Assembly (NCBI GenBank): GCA_965223095.1
Contig: OZ244979.1
Span: 1,302,001 to 1,366,000, forward strand
From: J054 sp965223095
GTDB lineage: Bacteria > Pseudomonadota > Gammaproteobacteria > Steroidobacterales > GCA-2729495
Length of the DNA stretch: 64,000 nucleotides
Direction: 5' to 3'
In this document: positions 1 through 8,123 of the stretch, piece by piece
Layout of the letters: each line of letters opens with the position of its first letter
Numbering within the stretch: position 1 is the stretch's first letter
Made by a program: the position numbers and the translations under genes
The notes under the pieces: generated by a model
The model's input: only the letters and a program-made list of their open reading frames with translations
Told to the model about the DNA's origin: nothing
The model's database searches: none

Positions 1-1
1 G

Positions 2-682
2 TATATTGCGGAATGTTTTGGTACGTTTTGGTTGGTGCTTGGCGGTTGTGGCAGCGCGGTTTTAGCGGCTGCTTTCCCAGATGTTGGCATCGGCCTACTG
101 GGTGTGTCGTTGGCATTTGGTTTGACTGTGGTCACCATGGCCTATGCCATCGGTCATATTTCGGGCTGTCATTTGAATCCCGCTGTATCCATTGGCCAGT
201 GGGCCGGCGGCCGATTTCCGGCGGGGCAATTGTTGCCCTATATCGTGGCACAAGTACTGGGCGCGGTTATTGCCGGCGGTGTGCTGTACTTAATCGCGAG
301 CGGTCAAGCAGGCTTTGAGGTCTCGGCGGGCTTCGCGTCGAACGGTTATGGTGAGCATTCTCCGGGAGGCTACACCCTGGTTGCGGCACTGATCACCGAG
401 GTCGTGATGACGGCGATGTTTTTGCTCATCATTCTGGGTGCAACGGATGAACGCGCACCCGCGGGTTTCGCGCCTTTGGCCATCGGTTTAGGTTTAACAT
501 TGATTCACTTGATCAGTATTCCGGTGACCAATACTTCGGTAAATCCGGCACGCAGCACTGGCGTTGCGCTATTCGTCGGTGACTGGGCCTTGGCGCAACT
601 ATGGTTGTTCTGGGTCGCACCCATCGCGGGCGCGGTTCTTGGGGCAGTGATGTACCGTTTGATTGGCGGCGAGCAAGACTAG
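2..682 (+). CDS. aqpZ: Aquaporin Z (5' end cut by window)
   Basis: Water channel of the inner membrane (MIP family). The reading frame is open from base 2 and begins in the first helix with a stretch matching the AqpZ start (AECFGTFWLVLGGCGS), so only a few N-terminal codons are missing. The internal TTG at 32 is not the real start. Both pore NPA boxes are visible: NPAVS after helix 2 and NPARS after helix 5. Near the C-terminus the stretch LISIPVTNTSVNPARS is almost identical to the E. coli protein as I remember it. It is a single gene closed by a strong terminator. One small deviation is a cysteine in SGCHLNPAV where E. coli has glycine. The family call is firm. Glycerol transport is unlikely from the overall AqpZ-like sequence. 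Confidence 0.95.
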   Translation, partial: YIAECFGTFWLVLGGCGSAVLAAAFPDVGIGLLGVSLAFGLTVVTMAYAIGHISGCHLNPAVSIGQWAGGRFPAGQLLPYIVAQVLGAVIAGGVLYLIASGQAGFEVSAGFASNGYGEHSPGGYTLVAALITEVVMTAMFLLIILGATDERAPAGFAPLAIGLGLTLIHLISIPVTNTSVNPARSTGVALFVGDWALAQLWLFWVAPIAGAVLGAVMYRLIGGEQD

Positions 683-701
683 AATCACAAATTTGCGGAG
701 T

Positions 702-738
702 AAAGCCCGGCCCCGACTCATCGTGGCCGGGCTTTTTT
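702..738 (+). terminator. Rho-independent terminator of aqpZ
   Basis: A perfect GC-rich stem (AAGCCCGGCC pairing with GGCCGGGCTT) closes a short loop and is followed by a run of T, 20 bases after the aqpZ stop codon. It separates aqpZ from the nfeD-type gene downstream. Confidence 0.9.
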
Positions 739-854
739 GTGTTGGCTTCTAGCAGCCAGATGATTTACCAAAGCTGTAGTCAGAACTGGCAATCGACTCT
801 CGGGTCCTTTTCGGCGTAGGATGCTACACACCACTATCTTTCGGGAGACAGCGC

Positions 855-1298
855 ATGCCTTGGTGGGGTTGGATAATCTTGGGCGCCTTGGTCTTGGGCT
901 CAGAGTTAATGTTCGTGGACGCGGCCTTTTATCTCGTGTTTATCGGGATTGCCGCCTTTTTAACCGGGCTTCTTGGTCTGGTGGGTGCGCCGTTAACCCC
1001 GTGGGCCCAGTGGCTGGTTTTTGCCGTGCTGGCTGTAATTTGTATGGTGTTGTTTCGCAAGCGCCTGTATGAAAAATTCCGCGGTGGTATTGCAGATTAC
1101 GAAGACAGTGCCACGGGCGAAACACTGCGCTTAGAAGAAGACTTGCCGCCGGGGGAGTCGTGCCGCATGGAATTTCGTGGCACCACTTGGACCGTGGTCA
1201 ATTCCGGCACCGTCGGCATCAATGCTGGCCAGTTCGCTAAGATTAGTCGCATCGAAGGTTTAAGCCTGATAGTCGAATCGGTCGATCAGGGCAGTTGA
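855..1298 (+). CDS. NfeD-like membrane protein with OB-fold tail
   Basis: A short NfeD-family protein (147 aa) of the kind encoded next to SPFH/stomatin proteins. It has two hydrophobic hairpins (about residues 4-40 and 47-70) followed by a soluble domain (about 85-145) rich in beta strands with the typical G-x-a-G pattern, a likely OB fold. The ATG at 855 is preceded by GGGAGA at a fair distance. The next gene, a stomatin-like protein, begins 21 bases after the stop, which is the classical nfeD-SPFH pairing. Known members act in membrane quality control or microdomains. The exact role here is not visible. No protease domain is present, so this is the short NfeD1b type. Confidence 0.88.
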   Translation: MPWWGWIILGALVLGSELMFVDAAFYLVFIGIAAFLTGLLGLVGAPLTPWAQWLVFAVLAVICMVLFRKRLYEKFRGGIADYEDSATGETLRLEEDLPPGESCRMEFRGTTWTVVNSGTVGINAGQFAKISRIEGLSLIVESVDQGS

Positions 1299-1319
1299 TG
1301 CTTTAGTGGAGAAACTCCC

Positions 1320-2267
1320 ATGGAGAATATTACTTTTACCGTCGCCATTGCCATCGCCATTATTGCGATTATCGTGTTGGCGAAAACCGCCGTCGTTGTG
1401 CCCCAACAAATGGCTTATGTCATTGAAAATCTCGGCAAATACAGCCGTACCTTACGGGCTGGGTTTCATATCCTAATTCCTTTTATTGAGAAAGCCGCCT
1501 ATAAGCATAGTCTCAAGGAAATTGCCCTGGATATTCCCGAGCAAGTCTGTATTACCAAAGATAATGTTCAAGTTGGCGTCGATGGTGTCTTGTACATGCA
1601 AGTACTCGAACCGGAGCGCGCCTCCTATGGCATCTCAGACTATGGTTTTGCGATTTCACAACTGGCGCAAACAACTCTGCGTAGCGAGATAGGCAAAATT
1701 GATCTAGATCGTACCTTTGAAGAGAGAGCATCCATCAACGCTAACGTGGTTGCCGAGTTGGACAAGGCCTCTGACCCCTGGGGCGTTAAAGTGCTTCGTT
1801 ATGAGATCAAGAATATCAATCCGCCAACCGATGTCCTGGGAGCTATGGAAAAACAGATGCGTGCCGAGCGTGAAAAGCGCGCGGTGGTATTGACCTCCGA
1901 AGGTGAACGAGATGCCAAAATTAACGAAGCCGAGGGTGAGAAGCAGCGGGTAATCAAAGAATCAGAGGCGGCAAAACAACAGCAGATCAATGAAGCCGAG
2001 GGCCAGGCTCAGGCAATTCTAGCGGTGGCGACGGCCACCGCCGAAGGGTTGAATAAGGTGGCGGAAGTAGTGAAGCAGGAAGGCGGTGACGCGGCCATGA
2101 AGCTGCGCATTGCCGAAGACTATGTGGAACAATTCGGTAATCTAGCCAAACAGGGCAATACCTTGGTTGTTCCGGCCAACCTCGGTGATGTTTCGTCCAT
2201 GATTGCCCTGGCCACGAGTATCATCAAGGATAAAGGTGCGGCGCAGACACCCGAGCCACGACTTTGA
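1320..2267 (+). CDS. qmcA: SPFH/stomatin-like membrane protein (QmcA type)
   Basis: An SPFH (band 7) protein of 315 aa anchored in the inner membrane by one N-terminal helix (about residues 5-25). The band 7 domain covers about 26-180 and opens with VVPQQMAYVIENLGKYSRTL, the usual slipin/QmcA start. A long charged and alanine-rich coiled coil (about 180-260, with repeated EAEG/EAKQ blocks) follows, as needed for ring oligomers. Genes of this type pair with the nfeD gene found immediately upstream, and the pair is probably co-transcribed. QmcA-like proteins form large complexes that influence membrane proteases such as FtsH. This is family knowledge and is not shown here. The gene faces a minus-strand gene 12 bases after its stop. 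Confidence 0.9.
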   Translation: MENITFTVAIAIAIIAIIVLAKTAVVVPQQMAYVIENLGKYSRTLRAGFHILIPFIEKAAYKHSLKEIALDIPEQVCITKDNVQVGVDGVLYMQVLEPERASYGISDYGFAISQLAQTTLRSEIGKIDLDRTFEERASINANVVAELDKASDPWGVKVLRYEIKNINPPTDVLGAMEKQMRAEREKRAVVLTSEGERDAKINEAEGEKQRVIKESEAAKQQQINEAEGQAQAILAVATATAEGLNKVAEVVKQEGGDAAMKLRIAEDYVEQFGNLAKQGNTLVVPANLGDVSSMIALATSIIKDKGAAQTPEPRL

Positions 2268-2279
2268 TTTTATCGGGGG

Positions 2280-2720
2280 CTAAAAATTATAAGCGTCAGC
2301 ACGTGTCTGCGCTGCCGGCAACCAGGTTTCGTGAATATGTAGCCAGCGTAGCGGCGCTGCTCTTTGGAAGAGGACGGTAGCAATTCTGCCGTTGTTTGCC
2401 GGTTTTGATGCCAAGGCATTGCGTTGCCATTCTTCATAGGTCGCGAGAATCTTGTTACCAAAGATGCGCCGAATTTTTGTGTTGCGAATCTGGATACGAA
2501 ACGCCGGATTGCTGGCATAGCCGTTGTGGATAGACTCAGCTAAGTCTTTCAGGTTTAGTAGCTTCCCCGAGGGCGGCACTAACAAGAAGTCTTCAGCAAA
2601 TCGAGCCGTAAATTCGCTCTGAAAGTTGTCTTTAGCGTTGACACCTGAGAACCAGCCGACAAAAAACTCATGGAGTGATTCCACTTCATTCCTGACCAGA
2701 GTTTCGGTGCTAATTGTCAT
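2280..2720 (-). CDS. SnoaL-like/NTF2-fold protein of unknown function
   Basis: A 146-residue cytoplasmic protein without signal peptide or membrane segment. Size and layout suggest an NTF2-like/DUF4440 cone fold: N-terminal helices carrying FFVGWFSG, a central segment on residual activity and size of a cavity, then beta strands with YEEWQRNAL and a final WLHIHETWLP strand. The final 'histidine-rich strand then Trp-Leu-Pro' is typical of SnoaL-like proteins attached to no fixed enzymatic role. It is convergent with the SPFH gene and only 27 bases from the secreted protein gene on the same strand (2748-3047), which lies upstream in transcription, so the two may form an operon. Confidence 0.7.
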   Translation of the reverse strand: MTISTETLVRNEVESLHEFFVGWFSGVNAKDNFQSEFTARFAEDFLLVPPSGKLLNLKDLAESIHNGYASNPAFRIQIRNTKIRRIFGNKILATYEEWQRNALASKPANNGRIATVLFQRAAPLRWLHIHETWLPAAQTRADAYNF

Positions 2721-2747
2721 AGATCGGGCTCAAGCAAAAATCGGCAG

Positions 2748-3047
2748 CTACTCGCCACCCGTTTCGTTATCCGCACACGCGCCATTCACGTATGAATAAA
2801 CACGCTCGTCGGCACAAGCTGCGCAATCATTGGGATAAGTCACCGTTTCGGTCGAATCGCAGGGCGTTGTTACACAGCGCAGGCCATTGTCCCTGGTGGC
2901 ACATACGGGCCTATAGATATCAGCGCAAGAGTAGGGCCGTAAGTCAGCGCATTGAATGACTTGCGGCTCACCGCCGTGGGTTTCGTGGTTGGCGTTCGAG
3001 CAGGCGATCAGCACTAAGCTAAGTAGCAGTGTGCGTAATAATTGCAT
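2748..3047 (-). CDS. Small cysteine-rich lipoprotein, Kazal-like
   Basis: A 99-residue lipoprotein. The N-terminus is a signal peptide ending in a lipobox (LVLIAC, Cys at residue 16). The mature part has about nine cysteines. The pattern C-x-C of 'YRPVCA..', a following 'TYPNDCAA' and a closing 'YVNGAC' resembles Kazal-type inhibitor/follistatin-like domains (PVCG..G.TYxNxCxA). Bacterial homologues are usually small periplasmic or outer membrane lipoproteins of unknown role. A protease-inhibitor role is possible from the fold only. The stop lies 27 bases before the SnoaL-like gene. Confidence 0.72.
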   Translation of the reverse strand: MQLLRTLLLSLVLIACSNANHETHGGEPQVIQCADLRPYSCADIYRPVCATRDNGLRCVTTPCDSTETVTYPNDCAACADERVYSYVNGACADNETGGE

Positions 3048-3075
3048 TGATCCGTCTAATCCTTAGTTAACCGCC

Positions 3076-3267
3076 TTAAGGTGAGTACCGGTAGTGTCCA
3101 GTGATGGGATACGCAAACAGCGCATTTTCAAGCTGCGGCCCAGAACCGATGTTATGCACCCCCAACCAGCGAAGGCCGTCGCTGCTTCTTCTATTTGTGA
3201 CAAGACCAATATGCGGGAGGTTCCCGGGCAAAATCCAGGTGACCAGATGTCCGCGATAATACTGCAA
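3076..3267 (-). pseudogene. Remnant of a DUF1287 protein (C-terminus)
   Basis: Read on the minus strand, this stretch gives about 63 residues containing GHLVTWILPGNLPHIG, then VTNRRSSDG, VHNIGSGPQLENALF and ITGHYRY. That is the standard C-terminal half of DUF1287 proteins (NlpC/P60-like fold, His in LPHIG and VHNIG). The frame has no start and is closed by a stop a few codons upstream (TAA near 3311). I see no matching N-terminal part (R-I-G...YDxxY..YPxGD) in any frame up to 3516, so the gene is truncated or broken by several shifts. The whole 3048-3516 interval holds nothing else I can recognise. Confidence 0.72.
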
Positions 3268-3516
3268 GTGCTTGAGCCCATTTGACCGCCGTCCCCGCCA
3301 TTATGTCCATTTCGCAACTGTGAACGGCTTCAAGGCCTCGCATTTCGCTTAGAGCTAGACTCATGTTTCTCGTAGGACGCCCACGACAATTAAAGTCTCC
3401 TTGCGAGCTAGGCGTGGGCGTCCGTTTTCGAGCTGTTCGCCGACCGTCCGGTTGAGGACGTCCACAGTGAAGGCGGCCAGGTTTTCGATCACGCGCGGAA
3501 CGCTCCAGTTCGCTAG

Positions 3517-4806
3517 CTAATCGAGTTTGCACTTCTCCACCAAGAGCTGATTAAACTGTCTTGGGAATTCGACAAATGGCGCATGGCCAGCCCCGTCAAT
3601 AATCACCAGTTCAGAGTTGGCACCACTATCTAGCAGCATGTTATTGAACTGTTCGCCTAAGCCAAGGGGCACTTGCGGATCAAGCTCTCCCCACACGATC
3701 ACACTAGACACCTGCAGCCGGTTTGCCGCGATATCGGCGTAGGCTTCTTCTTTCAAAGCCCTAAAACTCGGATGCAGCGGTGTCATGCGCAAGGCTTGCA
3801 TCGCTTCACGGGCCGCCGTCGTTTTTGGCAGCCGGTATTGATCAACAACCCGTTGCGCTTTTTCGTGCGTGATGTTGTTCCCGCTGGGATAGCGCAAGGC
3901 CATCGAGCGCCTCGCGCTGTGCGCGGTTGGGCCCGTGGGTGGGTCAACAACTCGAGCGGTGTACATCAGAAAAGCGAGGGCATCACGCATTAGCGCCGGA
4001 TCGTCGGGAACCATCACCGTATCAACGTTCACTAGACAGCTGACTAAGTCCGGCCTATCCAAGGCCACCCGAGTCGCCGGCCAACCGCCCTGGGAATGGC
4101 CCACCAAGGTCACATCGCGCAGCGCTAGTGCCTCGATAAAGTTCTCTAGATGCATAGCATCCAACGAGAAATAATTCGCATAGTCATCCGGTTTGGCAAG
4201 GTTGTCAGTACCCGCCTGTGCTAATCGATCCAGTGCAATCACCCGAAACGATTTCGTGAGGGAATAAAAATTCTGTTCCCATTTTTGCGCACTATTGTTA
4301 GCCCCGCCGGCTTGCCCCCCGTGGACTAGAACGATGGTTCGCCCAGCTCCTTTGTCGAAGTATCGCGTGCGAATGCCGGAGACCTCGATATATTGGGCCT
4401 CCTCGAGTGGCATGGCATTTAGCCATTCTGACTTAGCCCTGGGGGCAGCTTTCTTTACGCTAATCTCGGTTTCACAGATTAAGTCGCCGTCTCTATTCTC
4501 AACGCGAACGCTAGTCCTACCTCGCTGCCTGCCCTTCAGCACGATGTGCATACCAGGACGTTTATCGTCGACCGCGCAGCGCCGTAGTGCTTGTTTATAG
4601 ACTAATTGAGCCTTCTTTCCCGGGCTGGCCAACAATTCAGGAAATTTTTCTTCGGTGCATAAAACAACATCGGTTTCCTCGCCTACGTAAATTATCCGCG
4701 GCGTAAGATTGCACTCAGCGGCTTGAAGGGCGTTGCCCAGCAACAAGAGTAGTCCGGCACACAATAGTTGCCGTGCTAAATCGCGCCAAACTGCTCTGGT
4801 TTTCAT
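3517..4806 (-). CDS. Exported alpha/beta hydrolase with N-terminal extension
   Basis: A hydrolase of about 429 aa, probably periplasmic. I place the start at the ATG at 4806 (MKTRAVW), giving a clean signal peptide with a Leu-rich core ending in LQAA. The 19 upstream codons of the open frame look non-coding. Residues about 30-130 are a beta-rich extension with several cysteines and no clear family. The C-terminal part is an alpha/beta hydrolase: oxyanion HGG, nucleophile elbow GHSQGG, acid in WGELDPQ and catalytic His in GAGHAPF. The substrate cannot be read from sequence; the lid region lies between the elbow and the acid. No operon partner is evident. Confidence 0.85.
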   Translation of the reverse strand: MKTRAVWRDLARQLLCAGLLLLLGNALQAAECNLTPRIIYVGEETDVVLCTEEKFPELLASPGKKAQLVYKQALRRCAVDDKRPGMHIVLKGRQRGRTSVRVENRDGDLICETEISVKKAAPRAKSEWLNAMPLEEAQYIEVSGIRTRYFDKGAGRTIVLVHGGQAGGANNSAQKWEQNFYSLTKSFRVIALDRLAQAGTDNLAKPDDYANYFSLDAMHLENFIEALALRDVTLVGHSQGGWPATRVALDRPDLVSCLVNVDTVMVPDDPALMRDALAFLMYTARVVDPPTGPTAHSARRSMALRYPSGNNITHEKAQRVVDQYRLPKTTAAREAMQALRMTPLHPSFRALKEEAYADIAANRLQVSSVIVWGELDPQVPLGLGEQFNNMLLDSGANSELVIIDGAGHAPFVEFPRQFNQLLVEKCKLD

Positions 4807-4918
4807 TGGTGTCGTGCAGGGGTTTATGAGATTGATCAACGTCACAGTCTGTCTAACTTGCAATTAGGTGCCGATAGAGACTAAAAAATTATTTCCTGTT
4901 AACGAATAACGATGCGGG

Positions 4919-5905
4919 TTAGCGTTCATTATTGGCTGCGATTCTTTCGTATGCCTTCACCGTATTTGATCGAGGTTCAGACTGCATGAGAAAAATATAT
5001 ATGTCTCCCAAGTCTTCGTCAGTCATATCCGCATACATGGTCCACGGCATGAGTGAATTAAAGCCCTCTTCGCCTAGCGAAATTCTGCGTCCTGATGCGC
5101 CCTGATATTGGCGGAATCGTGCGATGAATGCATCCCGTGACCAGTTGCCGATGCCGGTTTCCTTGTCCGGAGAAATATTGGACGCCCTGACCACGTAGTC
5201 GCCCATGAAAAACTCATGCCCGCCGGCCAGGCTCTGCTCAGGGATGATTTGCTGGGTTTGATTGAGCGGGCTGTGGCACCAAGTGCAACCGGCGATGGTG
5301 GCAAGGTATGCCCCATATTCCACCGAGTTTTCGCGATTAACGGCGACTGGTTCTGCCTCCCGTGGTATGGAGTTGACGATGAGATTAAGCGGGAAGTTCA
5401 GTTCATGATCTGCAACATCGTTGACTATCGGTTCGAGGGTGCGCAAATAGGCGATGATTGCGAGCACGTCGCGCATGTCCATCGTCCGGTAGGCGTCGTA
5501 GGGCATCAACGGAAACAGTGCGTCACCGTCTTTTTGCAATCCACCGGTAATCACGCGGAACAATTCGCCATCGGACCAGTTGCCCAGACTGTAAGGCGTG
5601 ATGTTCTTGGAGACTACTCGTCCTGGCAAGCCCGAGGCTTCGTCGAAGACTTCGCCACCCTTGCCCAGGGTGCCGGGGACGATGGGCCCAGCAAAGTAAG
5701 ACCAGTTACGCGTGGAATGACAATCCATACAAACGGCTACGTGAGTAGCCAGATAGCGGCCACGTTCGATTTCTTCCGCGGAGGTGGGCAGACTGATTTC
5801 CGGTACCGGGATGTCGCGAGGTAGCAGGACGGTAAACCTGAAAAAAAAGAAGCCCATGCCGAGGACGACGATAGTCAGCATGGCGAAAAATATTTTCTTG
5901 AGCAC
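4919..5905 (-). CDS. Membrane-anchored di-haem cytochrome c
   Basis: A 328-residue cytochrome c with two class I haem domains. CxxCH motifs sit at about residues 59-63 (CMDCH) and 207-211 (CTWCH), with distal methionine candidates near 'LFPLMPYDAYR' and 'NSLMPWTMYA'. The N-terminus is an uncleaved or signal-anchor helix followed by 'LLPRDIPVPEISLP'. I choose the GTG at 5905 because GGAGG lies 7 bases before it. The longer frame up to 5947 adds 14 unconvincing residues. Proteins of this design often serve as electron-transfer subunits of alcohol, aldehyde or gluconate dehydrogenases. No such dehydrogenase is adjacent, so its partner is unknown. Confidence 0.88.
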   Translation of the reverse strand: MLKKIFFAMLTIVVLGMGFFFFRFTVLLPRDIPVPEISLPTSAEEIERGRYLATHVAVCMDCHSTRNWSYFAGPIVPGTLGKGGEVFDEASGLPGRVVSKNITPYSLGNWSDGELFRVITGGLQKDGDALFPLMPYDAYRTMDMRDVLAIIAYLRTLEPIVNDVADHELNFPLNLIVNSIPREAEPVAVNRENSVEYGAYLATIAGCTWCHSPLNQTQQIIPEQSLAGGHEFFMGDYVVRASNISPDKETGIGNWSRDAFIARFRQYQGASGRRISLGEEGFNSLMPWTMYADMTDEDLGDIYIFLMQSEPRSNTVKAYERIAANNER

Positions 5906-6273
5906 GACAGATCCTCCGCTTTCAACCGCAGGGTGGGGCGAGTCCATGTTGAAATCTAAATCTCAACCAATAAAAGCATTTGAATAGTTTCAAAATCTTT
6001 TTCCATTACTGCAACTAGTCCAACGTCCACGGCGTAACGGCACGGGCTCGTAAAGACAGTTTTTGTCTCTACCAGTATAGTTTACAGAAGGGCTAGCCAG
6101 TCTATTTGGGCTGTACTCGGACCGCTCCGTCGAACAATCCACACGGTTTGCATCGATTGGCTCGGGATCGAGGTATGCGTTAGGCGCGATGCACGCTGCT
6201 TACGACCGTGACATGGATGCGAAGTCCATCGTCAAAGCAGGTGTTTCAAACCCTTTTGGCTGTCATGAGATTT
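5906..6273. other. Intergenic stretch without recognised content
   Basis: Some 370 bases between the cytochrome gene and a membrane protein gene, both on the minus strand. I see no convincing coding frame, hairpin terminator or repeat. It should contain the cytochrome promoter, but I cannot assign one. Confidence 0.5.
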
Positions 6274-6963
6274 TCATGAACTCCCGCCAGTGTAGTTAAA
6301 CAGCCTCTCACGAATTCTTAACGCGGCCCACAACAACGCACCCTGGGCAAGCGTATTCATAATGATTTCACGGATTAGGTTGGGAAAGTGCCCGTTTTCG
6401 AAGTCATTCTCCAATGGCATGAATATAAACAATGCCGCCATGGCGAAGTTTAGCGTGATCGCTGCAATCATCAGTAAGGCAGAATTTCTATCCGTGAGAA
6501 AAAGAGCCAGCTTGCATGATAAGAACACAAACACAATATTGGACACCGTCATCGCCGATATTAAAACTGGCCCCCAATAGTTCTCTGCCGGGAACCCGGC
6601 ACCCAATATGGCAAGAACCAATAAAAAGATTGATGGATAGACTATGGTTAGATATCGCGAGGGATAACGATATTCACCTGCAACAAGAAAGCGATTTACC
6701 GCATAGATACATAAAGATAAGTAGTAAAAACCCAGGCTCAAAAGAACGAATTGGAAGCGGCTCTCAACATCGATAGTGACGCCATAACCACGATCCAGCA
6801 GGAGGAGCGTGGCCTTGTAAAACCCACTGAGAAAAGCCAGCAAGGCGCCCAGACGGGCAAGCGTAGTAAGCTCAGGTACAGCCCTGCCTACCCAGTGTGT
6901 AATAAACCAGCCAGCCAGCCCGAAAAGAATTACCGGCAAGTAGTCAAGATAGAGGACTATCAT
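6274..6963 (-). CDS. Polytopic membrane protein of unknown function
   Basis: A 229-residue integral membrane protein that I do not recognise. About seven hydrophobic segments are visible (roughly residues 5-22, 36-56, 66-86, 102-122, 130-152, 160-180, 204-218), separated by short charged loops. There is no signal peptide distinct from helix 1. The ATG at 6963 comes one base after the TAA of the hydrolase gene upstream, so translation of the two is very probably coupled and they form a two-gene operon. This suggests a functional link with the membrane-anchored hydrolase, but nothing in the sequence names it. Confidence 0.7.
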   Translation of the reverse strand: MIVLYLDYLPVILFGLAGWFITHWVGRAVPELTTLARLGALLAFLSGFYKATLLLLDRGYGVTIDVESRFQFVLLSLGFYYLSLCIYAVNRFLVAGEYRYPSRYLTIVYPSIFLLVLAILGAGFPAENYWGPVLISAMTVSNIVFVFLSCKLALFLTDRNSALLMIAAITLNFAMAALFIFMPLENDFENGHFPNLIREIIMNTLAQGALLWAALRIRERLFNYTGGSS

Positions 6964-6964
6964 G

Positions 6965-7810
6965 TTAGTCGGTTTTTAGTATTAATAAGTTTCCGGCATC
7001 AAGTGTTCGTCTGAACCAGTCGAGCATCGTATCGACGATAATGGCTTGCTGTTCGTCGCGGCTAATCGTTGCCTCCCACTTCTCTGGCTCCATCCCTTCC
7101 GACATTGCTACAAACGAATCCATCTCCTTATACATGCCCCCCACGTTGTCTCCAAACTGCCCATGATTCCCACCCAGGATAGGCACCCACTCGGTTGATT
7201 TAGGGTAAAACTGCCTTTTGACTTTGTAAATTTGTGGCAAGCCCCCCTGTGGTGTTGCTCGATGAATTAGCAACGTGGGTACTTTTAAATCCGTAAGATT
7301 GCTGGATTCCGGCGGATAGGCATCCCAAAAGGCCAGTCCTGCTAGCTTGTCACCATTTTTGGAAGCATAAAGACCTGCCATTGCCCCGCCGAGTGAATGA
7401 CCGGCTAAGAACCAATGCTGTATATTCGGATAGGCTTCGTAAACTTCCTCGGCCCGATCAGGTGCCAGGAAGGCATAACCCAAGGGCATTTTTGGCGCGA
7501 CGACGAGATAACCCGCTTCGGCAATCTTCGTCATGACTTTCACATAGCCACGCACCGCGCTATGCGCGCCCGGATAGATAATCAAGCCAGCGGTAGGTTG
7601 CACCGCCGTGGGGCTTATCACAAACCAGTCGCCATACTCCACCTCCACAGCGGTATTACTGTCGATCGTTGCCAAGGCTTTCATTGCATCGGGCCCCGGA
7701 ACACTTTGCTTGGTCGTGCCCATCCAAACCATCAACAATACCGCCCCCAACACAATCGTTAAGGCGCCGATTACAACTGTCCAAATGACCCTCTTCGCTG
7801 TAACTTTCAT
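6965..7810 (-). CDS. Membrane-anchored alpha/beta hydrolase (PF12695 type)
   Basis: A 281-residue hydrolase with one N-terminal transmembrane anchor (about residues 8-30) and an extracytoplasmic domain. Features: 'IYPGAHSAVRGY' near the oxyanion region, nucleophile elbow AGHSLGGAMAG, acid in 'FWDAYPPE' and His in 'GGNHGQFGD'. The arrangement fits the alpha/beta hydrolase family often annotated with dienelactone hydrolase-like proteins (PF12695). Small ester or lipid substrates are plausible, but this is inference. It is followed one base later by a polytopic membrane protein gene. The upstream region to 8123 should contain the promoter. Confidence 0.82.
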   Translation of the reverse strand: MKVTAKRVIWTVVIGALTIVLGAVLLMVWMGTTKQSVPGPDAMKALATIDSNTAVEVEYGDWFVISPTAVQPTAGLIIYPGAHSAVRGYVKVMTKIAEAGYLVVAPKMPLGYAFLAPDRAEEVYEAYPNIQHWFLAGHSLGGAMAGLYASKNGDKLAGLAFWDAYPPESSNLTDLKVPTLLIHRATPQGGLPQIYKVKRQFYPKSTEWVPILGGNHGQFGDNVGGMYKEMDSFVAMSEGMEPEKWEATISRDEQQAIIVDTMLDWFRRTLDAGNLLILKTD

Positions 7811-8123
7811 ATGCCTCTTGTCTCCTATTTTTTCATTCTCATATCTTGCGACCTTATCCCCCTTCAGGCCATCATGCGCAAACTACGGCTCGTTATCTGG
7901 GCTGTGTTTAAGCACCAAAATGCTGCAACAACAGTGATTTTTATTGGCCGGCTCGACTTTCAAGCTGATTATGACTTGCTGCCACCAATTGAGACTGGAG
8001 TTAAAGTCTGAGCAATGCGCAACGGCTATGAGAGACTCATCAGCTGAAAATACTGATATTTGAGCAGCTTTGCGGGCGTCCAGCTAGCCTGACTTGTTGG
8101 CGCTTGTCACTTAAGAACCACGA
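7811..8123. other. Intergenic stretch without recognised content
   Basis: About 310 bases between two minus-strand genes. No credible gene, hairpin or repeat is seen. An open plus-strand frame at its left end lacks a ribosome site and resembles nothing known. Confidence 0.45.

Noticed and set aside
3191..3532. Minus-strand frame of 113 codons between the DUF1287 remnant and the exported hydrolase
   Set aside because: Composition is arginine-rich and atypical and no family block is seen; it likely reflects decayed DNA.
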